Assembly (NCBI RefSeq): GCF_025165795.1
Contig: NZ_JAJAGO010000009.1
Coordinates: 124,001 to 188,000, forward strand
DNA: 64,000 bases
Direction of reading: 5' to 3'
DNA from: Streptomyces gossypii
Lineage (GTDB): Bacteria > Actinomycetota > Actinomycetes > Streptomycetales > Streptomycetaceae
The position numbers and the translations under genes are program-made. The notes beneath the pieces are model-generated. The model saw only the letters and a program-made list of their open reading frames with translations. It was not told where the DNA came from and did no database searches. Below are positions 8,214 through 14,777 of this stretch, in pieces. Numbering within the stretch: position 1 is the first letter of the stretch; every line of letters begins with the position of its first letter.

Positions 8214-9584
8214 CTACGCGTCGCGCCAGGGCAGCTCCGCCGTCAGCGTGGTCGGGCCGCCTATCGGGGAGTCCAGCAGCAGCAGGCCGTCCACCGAGTC
8301 GAGCCGCTCCGCCAGTCCGCCCAGGCCGCTGCCCGCGTCGGCGCGGGCGCCGCCCTTCCCGTCGTCGGAAACCTGCAGCATCAGCCGGTCTCCCGTACGC
8401 CACACCTCGACCGACGCCCTCCGTGCCTGTGCGTGCTTGCTGATGTTCTGGAGCAGCTCGGAGACGGTGAAGTAGGTGATCCCCTCGATCGCCTGTGCGG
8501 GCCGGTCGTCCAGATCCACATTGACCCGTACCGGAACAGTGCAGCGGGCGGCGACCGCCGAGAGCGCCGCACTCAGGCCGCGGTCGGTGAGGATGGCGGG
8601 GTGGATGCCGCGTGCGAGGTCACGCAGCTCCTGGAGGGCGATCTTGACTTCGCCGTGTGCCTCGTCGACCATCTTGGCCGCTGCCTCCGGGTCCTCCAGC
8701 AGCTTCTCCTTCGCCAGGCCCAGATCCATGGCGAGGGCGACGAGCCTGGCCTGCGCGCCGTCGTGCAGATCGCGTTCGATGCGGCGAAGGTCGGCCGCCG
8801 CCGTGTCGACGACCGCGCCGCGGTCCGACTCCAGTTCCCACACGCGGGTGGCCAGCTGCGAGGGCCCCAGCAGTCCGGCCACCATCAGCTTGTCGACCTG
8901 GGTCAGGCCCCGGATGAGCCACGGAGTGAACAGCACCAGCACCAGCCCGGACGCGGTCGCGCCCGCGACATCCGTGGCGCTGTCCAGATAGAGATGGCTG
9001 TCCCCGTTCTGCCACAGCTCCAGGCCGGGCTGGCCGGTGAAGGTGGGGAACACCCACTGCCACGCCGGGTAGAGCAGGAACCCCCAGCCGTAGACCCAGA
9101 AGACCAGCGAGAGGCAGAAGGAGAAGACCGCCCACGGGAAGTGCAGCATCGTGTACAGCAGGCTCCGCCAGGAGACGCCGCTCCGGAACAGTGCCCCCAC
9201 CCAGGCCATCAGCCCTTTGCTGCGCTGCAGTGCGCGTACGGGCTCCGGCTCCGCGACGTCGAACCCCAGCAGGGTCCGGGCCCGGCCGCGCTCGAACCGT
9301 CCGATGGCGCGGCATCCCGCCAGCCCCGCTGCGAGCACCGGCACCCCCAGGAAGGTGATCATCAGACCGGCACCGAGCGAGACCATGGTGATCGCGTAGA
9401 CGAAGCTGAAGATCGCGACCGGAAGGCCCATCAGGACATAGAGGAACGCGCCCCACGTCCGCGCCGCGAAGGGCGCGCGCACCATCTCGGCAATCCAGTG
9501 GCGCCGGTATGCCGGTGGCAGCGCGGAGCCGGGCGGTGAAGACTGCGGGGGGCCGTAGGCCGGAGCTGTGGCGGTGGGTCCCAT
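8214..9584 (-). CDS. Membrane sensor histidine kinase (HisKA_3 type), copy 1
   Basis: Two-component kinase with four to five N-terminal membrane helices (sensor part to about residue 240), then a HisKA_3 dimerisation helix with the phosphorylated His in IERDLHDGAQARLV. An HATPase_c domain follows (LLQNISKHA as N box, VSDDGKGG as G1, GLGGLAERL as G2). I start at the ATG at 9584, preceded by AAGGACAGGA; an in-frame start at 9620 is less likely. It is a tandem paralogue of the kinase encoded at 9821-11101, with near-identical phospho-acceptor and catalytic regions but a different, longer membrane part. Confidence 0.92.
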   Translation of the reverse strand: MGPTATAPAYGPPQSSPPGSALPPAYRRHWIAEMVRAPFAARTWGAFLYVLMGLPVAIFSFVYAITMVSLGAGLMITFLGVPVLAAGLAGCRAIGRFERGRARTLLGFDVAEPEPVRALQRSKGLMAWVGALFRSGVSWRSLLYTMLHFPWAVFSFCLSLVFWVYGWGFLLYPAWQWVFPTFTGQPGLELWQNGDSHLYLDSATDVAGATASGLVLVLFTPWLIRGLTQVDKLMVAGLLGPSQLATRVWELESDRGAVVDTAAADLRRIERDLHDGAQARLVALAMDLGLAKEKLLEDPEAAAKMVDEAHGEVKIALQELRDLARGIHPAILTDRGLSAALSAVAARCTVPVRVNVDLDDRPAQAIEGITYFTVSELLQNISKHAQARRASVEVWRTGDRLMLQVSDDGKGGARADAGSGLGGLAERLDSVDGLLLLDSPIGGPTTLTAELPWRDA

Positions 9585-9820
9585 GTGTCCTGTCCTTAAG
9601 ATCCGTCGCGGATCCGTCACTCGTTTCGTCTCGTGTTGCGCCGCGTAGGCGAGTGACGGACGCCCGTCAGTGGGCTGTCTCCAGCATCCGCCGGCTGCGG
9701 TGGAGCGGCCATGGAGTCGGTCGGTGTCTTCGGGAGGGGGTTTACCCCACCCCGCCCAGGGGGCTGAGGACCTGCGTGTCCGGCCCGGCCCTGCCCTCGC
9801 GGCTCAGGCCGGTCCCCGGC

Positions 9821-11101
9821 TCAGGATCCGCTCCCGGCTGCGGCCCCGGAGAGCCCGGCTCCCGACCCGGCTCCCGCTCCCCCCGCTTCGGAAGCTCCGA
9901 ACTCCCGGTCGCGCCAGGGCAGCTCCGCGGTGATCACGGTCGGCCCGCCTGCCGGGGAGTCCAGGACGAGCAGCCCGTCCACCGAGCCGAGCCGCTCCGC
10001 GAGCCCCGCCAGCCCGGTGCCACCGCTGCTGCCGCCGTCCGCGCTGGGCGCGCCTCCGCCCAGCGCGGTGGTCGCGCCGCCCTTGCCGTCGTCCGTGACC
10101 TGGATCAGCAGCCGGTTGTCCGTACGCCACATGTCCACCTGGGCCGTACGGGCGCCGCTGTGCTTGCTGATGTTCTGGAGCAGCTCGGAGACGGTGAAGT
10201 AGGCGATGCCCTCGATGGCCGCCGCCGGGCGCTCGGTCAGGTCGGAGGAGACCCGCACCGGGACCGTGCAGCGGGCGGAGAGCGAGGACAGCGCCGCGCT
10301 CAGGCCACGGTCGGTGAGGATGGCGGGGTGGATGCCGCGTGCGAGATCGCGCAGCTCCTGGAGGGCGAGTTTCACCTCGCCGTGTGCCTCGTCGACCATC
10401 TTGGCCGCTTCCTCCGGGTCCTCCAGCAGCTTCTCCTTCGCCAGGCCGAGGCCCATGGCGAGGGTGACCAGTCGGGCCTGGGCGCCGTCGTGCAGATCGC
10501 GTTCGATGCGGCGAAGGTCAGCCGCCGCGGTGTCGACGACCGCACCGCGATCCGACTCCAGCTCGGCGATCCGCCGCTCCAGTTCGTCGGACGGCGACAG
10601 CAGCGCGCGCACCATGGCCCGGTCCGCGTTCGTCAGCCCCCGGGCCAGCCAGGGCAGCACCGGCCAGGCGATGAACAGCGACGTCAGAATGACGGTGAAC
10701 GTCAGGATTCCCCAGGGCAGCCGCACTGCCGAATACAGCGCGTGCCGCCAGGCCACCGGGTCCTTCAGATGTGCCCACAGCCATGGGAAGAACCCGGAAC
10801 CGCTGGGGAGTACGGGGCTGGGTTCGTCGATCCGCACCCGCAGCAGCGCCCGCGCCCGGGCGCGCTCGAACTTGCCGAACAGCCTGCAGCCGCCCAGCCC
10901 GAGGGCGAGCATCGGCAGCCCGATGACGGTGATCGACAAGGGGACGCTTGTGAAGATGCACACCGACACATAGAGGAAGCCGAAGATGTCGACCGGCATG
11001 TTGCTGAGCAGATGTGCGATTTCCCGCCAGGTCTGCGCGCTGAGTGTGGCGCGGGGGTGGGGGAGGGGGTCGGTGTGGGTTTCGCGGGGACTGGCGGTCA
11101 T
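9821..11101 (-). CDS. Membrane sensor histidine kinase (HisKA_3 type), copy 2
   Basis: Second kinase of the tandem pair, with the same RIERDLHDGAQARLV phospho-acceptor and the same HATPase_c N and G boxes. A Gly/Ser-rich insert lies between the G1 and G2 boxes (GGGAPSADGGSSGG), and the C-terminal tail is Gly/Ala/Ser-rich. Membrane helices occupy residues 35-170. The ATG at 11101 is chosen because GGAG lies just upstream and the protein then starts MTASPRETH; the alternative at 11137 has no ribosome-binding site. The 236-bp spacer to copy 1 holds no gene. Confidence 0.92.
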   Translation of the reverse strand: MTASPRETHTDPLPHPRATLSAQTWREIAHLLSNMPVDIFGFLYVSVCIFTSVPLSITVIGLPMLALGLGGCRLFGKFERARARALLRVRIDEPSPVLPSGSGFFPWLWAHLKDPVAWRHALYSAVRLPWGILTFTVILTSLFIAWPVLPWLARGLTNADRAMVRALLSPSDELERRIAELESDRGAVVDTAAADLRRIERDLHDGAQARLVTLAMGLGLAKEKLLEDPEEAAKMVDEAHGEVKLALQELRDLARGIHPAILTDRGLSAALSSLSARCTVPVRVSSDLTERPAAAIEGIAYFTVSELLQNISKHSGARTAQVDMWRTDNRLLIQVTDDGKGGATTALGGGAPSADGGSSGGTGLAGLAERLGSVDGLLVLDSPAGGPTVITAELPWRDREFGASEAGGAGAGSGAGLSGAAAGSGS

Positions 11102-11227
11102 GGCTCCAGCCTGACGGGTGGTGTCACCAGACACCATGGGGTGGGTGGGGTGTACCGGGTGGGGTTAACCCCACCGGCCTGACGGTCGTGGGGGCGGGCG
11201 CGGGGAGCGCCGGGAGCAACGACCGGC

Positions 11228-11653
11228 TCAGCGCCGGGTGACGGCGCGGTGGAGCAGGTCGTGCAGCGTGCTCTGCTCCTGCTGGGTCAGGGCGGCCAGG
11301 GGCGATTCCTCCGCGAGGAGTTCGAGCAGCTGCTCGCGCAGCGCGGTGCCTTCCGGCGTGAGGACGAGCTGCTTGGCGCGGCGGTCGGTGGGGTGCGGAT
11401 GCCGTTCAATCAGGCGCCGCTTCTCCAGCTTGTCGATGACATAGGTGGCGTTGGACGGCTCGCAGCTCATGCGGTCGGCAAGATCACGCATCGTCATGGG
11501 CCCGGTGAGTTCGCGCAGCGCGGTCGCCTGCGGCGCGGTGAGGCCCAGGGTCGCCGCCCGCACGCGGACGTGGCCTCCGATCTGGTCGGCCAGCCCGTTC
11601 ACCAGCCCGCAGAGCTCGCGCTCGGCGGTGACCTGCGGCTCGGAGGTTGTCAT
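11228..11653 (-). CDS. MarR-family transcriptional regulator
   Basis: 141-residue winged-helix regulator: dimerisation helices at both ends, recognition region MRDLADRMSCEPSNATYVIDKLEKRRLIER, and wing with the typical PTDRRAKQLVLT. It is divergent from the metallo-hydrolase gene. The shared 140-bp spacer contains a perfect 19-bp palindrome, so it probably represses itself and the hydrolase. Ligand unknown. Confidence 0.93.
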   Translation of the reverse strand: MTTSEPQVTAERELCGLVNGLADQIGGHVRVRAATLGLTAPQATALRELTGPMTMRDLADRMSCEPSNATYVIDKLEKRRLIERHPHPTDRRAKQLVLTPEGTALREQLLELLAEESPLAALTQQEQSTLHDLLHRAVTRR

Positions 11654-11675
11654 GGGGCGGAGTCTAGCAAGCGCA

Positions 11676-11712
11676 TCAAGCCTGAATAAGTAAAGCTTGA
11701 ATCATTCAAGCT
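11676..11712. promoter_or_regulatory. Probable MarR operator (palindrome)
   Basis: AGCTTGAAT (11694-11702), a central C, then ATTCAAGCT (11704-11712) is a perfect inverted repeat. A weaker related copy (ATCAAGCCTGAAT) lies at about 11676-11688, next to the MarR start. It lies between the divergent regulator and hydrolase genes, the usual place for a MarR operator. Confidence 0.65.
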
Positions 11713-11793
11713 GAAAGCATATGCTCCTCGAGCCGTGTTGATCAGGCGGGCGACACCACCCTGCTGACCTGCCGAGGAGAGGAACGGACGGAC

Positions 11794-12792
11794 ATGGAGA
11801 GCTCTGTGCGGAACGGGACGCCGGACGAGGCGCGCGAAGGTGCGTTCCACGAGGCGCGGGACGGGGCGGCTCCGTCCGGGGCGGCTCGCGGCGAGACGGC
11901 TCGCGGCGGGGCGGCCCGGGAGGGCGACGACCGGCTGCGGCGCCCCGCACGCCTCCGCTCCCTGCGACTCGGTGGCACCAAGGTCACCTACGTGCCGGAC
12001 GGCTCCGTGCAGCTGACGCCGCGCGGCTGGCTCCCGGGCACCACCGACGAGGTGTGGGCCGCCCACCCCGAATACCTGGACGACTCAGGCCACTTGGTGG
12101 CGGGCATCGGCGGGCTGCTGATCGAGCACGGCGACCGCGCCATGCTGATCGACGCCGGATTCGGCCCGCAGACCGTCCCGGCCGTGCCCGGCAACCCGAA
12201 CGGCGCCATCCACGGCGGCGCCCTGCTGGAGAACCTGGCCGGGCTCGGCCGCGCGCGGGGCGACATCGAGTCGGTGGCCTTCACTCACCTGCACGTCGAC
12301 CACCTCGGCTGGGCCTGGCACCCCGCCCCCGGCAGCGACCGGCCTGCCTTCGCCGGCGCCACGTACCTGATGTCCGAGCCCGAGTGGACACAGCGGCACC
12401 TGGCCGAAGCGCACGGCACGAGCGCCGAGGTCATCGCGGCCCTGGCGCCGTACGTCCGGACGGTGGCCGACGGCGAGGAGATCTTCCCCGGCGTACGGAT
12501 GCGGCTGACGCCCGGTCACACGGCCGGGCACGCCGGATACGTCATCACCTCGGGCGGGCAGCGGCTGATCGCCTTCGGCGACGCCCTGCACTCGCCGATC
12601 CAGATCGCCCACCCCGAATGGTCGTCCGCCGTCGACCACGACTCGGCGCAGTCCACGGAGCACCGCCGCCGCCTCGTCGCCGACTTGGAGGAGCCCGGCA
12701 CGATCGGCTTCGGCAACCACTTCGCCGACGTCGTCTTCGGCCGCGTCACCCGCCAGGACGGCGGCCCACGCACCTGGCACCCGGTCGCCTGA
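11794..12792 (+). CDS. MBL-fold metallo-hydrolase
   Basis: Metallo-beta-lactamase-fold hydrolase of the lactonase/glyoxalase-II-like group. Zn-binding motif THLHVDHLGW (HxHxDH) at about residue 165, further ligands in TPGHTAGH and in FGDALHS. The first 55 residues are a low-complexity Ala/Arg/Glu/Gly stretch outside the fold, so a start further in is possible, though the annotated ATG has GAGGAG upstream. The substrate cannot be told from sequence; quorum-signal lactonases and sulfatase-like members share these motifs. It is divergent from, and probably controlled by, the neighbouring MarR regulator. Confidence 0.88.
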   Translation: MESSVRNGTPDEAREGAFHEARDGAAPSGAARGETARGGAAREGDDRLRRPARLRSLRLGGTKVTYVPDGSVQLTPRGWLPGTTDEVWAAHPEYLDDSGHLVAGIGGLLIEHGDRAMLIDAGFGPQTVPAVPGNPNGAIHGGALLENLAGLGRARGDIESVAFTHLHVDHLGWAWHPAPGSDRPAFAGATYLMSEPEWTQRHLAEAHGTSAEVIAALAPYVRTVADGEEIFPGVRMRLTPGHTAGHAGYVITSGGQRLIAFGDALHSPIQIAHPEWSSAVDHDSAQSTEHRRRLVADLEEPGTIGFGNHFADVVFGRVTRQDGGPRTWHPVA

Positions 12793-12817
12793 CCGGCCCG
12801 CCCGCCGGACGCGTCAA

Positions 12818-12880
12818 TCGGTCGACGGTACGGACACGTTCACCCCGGTTTCATGGCCGAACCGTCGACCGACGAAGATC
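12818..12880. repeat. Left copy of a 60-bp repeat bounding the ESX island
   Basis: Positions 12821-12880 match 29591-29650 in the same orientation at 50 of 60 positions, without gaps. The first 17 bases and the last 14 are identical. In this copy TCGGTCGACGGT (12818-12829) and ACCGTCGACCGA (12861-12872) form a perfect 12-bp inverted repeat. It overlaps the last codons of the DUF397 gene. It could be an insertion scar, an attachment-like site, or simply a conserved terminator-like element. Confidence 0.7.
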
Positions 12881-13066
12881 CCCCACCTCGCTCCCCTGCT
12901 GCGCGAACCGGAGCAGCCCACGAAGGTGGGTGATCCTGAGCGTGAGTATCCGCTCCGGCGCGGCGGATTCCCGGAGGTGCAGGATGCCGCCGGGCGCGGC
13001 GCCGAGCTCCACGCAGTTGCTGCCCTCGGCGCAGTACGACGACTTCTGCCAGGTCAGTTCGGACAC
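12851..13066 (-). CDS. DUF397-family small protein
   Basis: 71-residue protein starting at GTG 13066 (AAGGGA seven to eight bases upstream): SELTWQKSSYCAEGSNCVEL followed by HLRESAAPE, the classic DUF397 pattern (WxKSSYS/C...CVEVA...RDS). In Streptomyces such proteins usually sit beside an XRE regulator and an anti-sigma-like ATPase and act in developmental regulation. Here the ATPase is divergent and frameshifted, and no XRE gene is visible. The last codons overlap the island-boundary repeat. Confidence 0.85.
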   Translation of the reverse strand: MSELTWQKSSYCAEGSNCVELGAAPGGILHLRESAAPERILTLRITHLRGLLRFAQQGSEVGDLRRSTVRP

Positions 13067-13088
13067 GTCGGTGTTCCCTTCACAGGTC

Positions 13089-13498
13089 GTGAGCGAGGGC
13101 GCGAATGAAGTCGCGCGAGGCTTCGGGCTTGAGCGCCAATGCCTCCGTGCGGGCACCGTGACCACCGTGCTCCGGGAGCACGGGTTGCGCGAGCTGATCG
13201 ACACGGCCGAGCTCCTGCTGAGTGAACTGGTCACGAACGCCTTCTGTTACTCCGAAGGCAGCGTCTACGTACGGGTGTGCTGGGCCGAGGGCACGCTGCG
13301 CACCACGGTCAGGGACACGGACTCGCGCCCGCCCGTCGTGGCCCCCGCGCCCGCCGAGACCTACCGGACCGGGGGCGCGGCCTGTTTCTCGTACAGCGGC
13401 TCGCTCATCGGTGGGGCCACTACGACTTCGCACGTACGACGGGCGGCAAGGCGGTCTGGTTCGAGTTGCTGGGTGGGGGCTCCGGCGGTTCCCGGTGA
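13089..13498 (+). pseudogene. Anti-sigma-factor-like ATP-binding protein, frameshifted
   Basis: HATPase_c_2 / RsbW-like domain in two frames. The first part (from a GTG near 13089) gives ELIDTAELLLSELVTNAF and TTVRDTDSRPP up to TYRTGG. The second part, in the -1 frame, gives GRGLFLVQRLAHRWG and GGKAVWFEL and ends at the TGA at 13496-13498. Adding one G to the run of five at 13371-13375 joins them perfectly, so this is a 1-bp deletion or a homopolymer sequencing error. Partner of the divergent DUF397 protein. Confidence 0.82.
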
Positions 13499-13625
13499 CG
13501 AGTGTGGCGTGCGTCTCGTCCGCGTGTTCGGAACTCCGTTGCACGCAGCGTGTTCGAACTGGTACCTATGAGTGAGCAAGGGGGCGTGTGCGTCTGACCG
13601 TTGTGGGGCCGAGGAGGCTTTCGCG

Positions 13626-13964
13626 ATGGGCATGAAGTTCGACATGGGGAACACGACACTGTCGACGCTGATCCAGCAGTCGGACGGGTCGTCACAGGAT
13701 CTGGGATCGCTGATCAGGCAACTGGTCGCAGCGGCACAGCCGTTGGAAGGCAAGTTCAACGGCCAGGGCAAGGCTGCCTTCGACCAGTTCAAGAACAACT
13801 CGGATGAGATCACCTCTGCGCTCAACAGCGCGCTGGCCGCGATTCTGGGCGGCCAGTCCGGCATGGATACGGCGTTCGGCTCGGGTGACCAGGAGTCGGC
13901 GGACAACGCGCGGGCGTCGATGTCGTCCGCGAATTTCGACGCGGCCCGGTTCTCCGGCCGTTGA
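13626..13964 (+). CDS. Esx-like (WXG100 superfamily) secreted protein A
   Basis: 112-residue helical hairpin protein, first of the ESX locus. The ATG at 13626 has GAGGAGG nine bases upstream. The turn region reads LEGKFNGQGKAAFDQF, with FNG in place of the canonical WxG. The C-terminal helix is followed by a flexible tail (SSANFDAARFSGR). Small secreted partners of this kind form heterodimers with the next gene product and are exported by the EccC motor. The gap to the next gene is 14 bp, so they are cotranscribed. Confidence 0.85.
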   Translation: MGMKFDMGNTTLSTLIQQSDGSSQDLGSLIRQLVAAAQPLEGKFNGQGKAAFDQFKNNSDEITSALNSALAAILGGQSGMDTAFGSGDQESADNARASMSSANFDAARFSGR

Positions 13965-13978
13965 GGGGGCTGTGAAGC

Positions 13979-14284
13979 ATGGGTTTGGACCGCAGGAGCT
14001 ATGACACGGGTGCCTCCAGCGAGGTGCAGGGGAGCCTGGCGCAGATCATCGGGCAGCTGGAGCAGGTGATCGGCGACCGCGACCGTCAGGTGAAGGCCGC
14101 GATGACGGAATTCCAGGCGGACGGCGTGTCGGACCAGTACCAGGGTGTCGAGCAGCGCTGGAACCGTTCGGCGAACGAAGTCCGGGCGATCATCCGCCTG
14201 CTGCGCACGACGCTGGAGAAGAACGACGGCACGGCCCAGCAGACGCTGCAACGTGCCAAGTCGGCCGTGGACGGCATCGGCTGA
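13979..14284 (+). CDS. Esx-like (WXG100 superfamily) secreted protein B
   Basis: 101-residue, almost entirely helical protein of the WXG100 size class (helix 1 SEVQGSLAQIIGQLEQVI, turn FQADGVSDQYQGVEQRW, helix 2 NEVRAIIRLLRTTLEKND). The WxG turn is replaced by ADG. It lies directly behind the first Esx-like gene and is its likely heterodimer partner. Confidence 0.85.
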   Translation: MGLDRRSYDTGASSEVQGSLAQIIGQLEQVIGDRDRQVKAAMTEFQADGVSDQYQGVEQRWNRSANEVRAIIRLLRTTLEKNDGTAQQTLQRAKSAVDGIG

Positions 14285-14333
14285 CACGTAGGGGACCAGA
14301 TATTTCACACGGGGGAGTTGCGGGGGAGACGGC

Positions 14334-14777
14334 ATGCCTGTTTGGGACCTGTGGCCGACGGATATCGGCCGGATTCTGACGAACACGGGCGAGGAAATCG
14401 ACGGCCTCCAGGCCCAGGTGGAGGCGTACAGCGAGAACATCACCTCTGCGGCCCGGTCGGCCGGAACCCTGGGCACTGCCGCCGGTTCCCAGGGCAGCGA
14501 CCAGGCGGCCTCCCAGGGCGGGAACCAGCGCACCGACGGCGGGGTGGGTGGAGCGGTGGCGGGCGCGGTCGGTGAGTTCGCCACCAGGACCCAGGAGGAC
14601 CTGCTCTACATCGGTGTCCGTGGAGCCAGGTCCGTCAAGGGGGCAAGTGACGCCGCCGTGCAGTATCTGCGGGGCGATCAGGACATGGCGGCGGACACGA
14701 TGCACAAGACACTGGCGGAGCCGGACATGGACGCGTGGATGAAGAAGGCGCGTGCCGAGGCGAAGGGCGAGGGCTGA
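14334..14777 (+). CDS. ESX-associated helical protein, DUF6507-like
   Basis: 147 residues. The N-terminal part MPVWDLWPTDIGRILTNTG followed by a helical segment (EEIDGLQAQVEAY) resembles the DUF6507-type proteins often coded next to Streptomyces ESX toxins; I am moderately sure of that name. The middle is Gly/Gln/Ser-rich, and the C-terminal third is helical and Lys-rich. The stop overlaps the start of the toxin gene (TGATG), so it may be a dedicated chaperone or partner of the toxin. Confidence 0.72.
   Translation: MPVWDLWPTDIGRILTNTGEEIDGLQAQVEAYSENITSAARSAGTLGTAAGSQGSDQAASQGGNQRTDGGVGGAVAGAVGEFATRTQEDLLYIGVRGARSVKGASDAAVQYLRGDQDMAADTMHKTLAEPDMDAWMKKARAEAKGEG

Noticed and set aside
7536..8403. 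Long minus- and plus-strand frames in the kinase-regulator gap
   Set aside because: Gly/Arg/Pro-only translations produced by GC-rich palindromic repeats.
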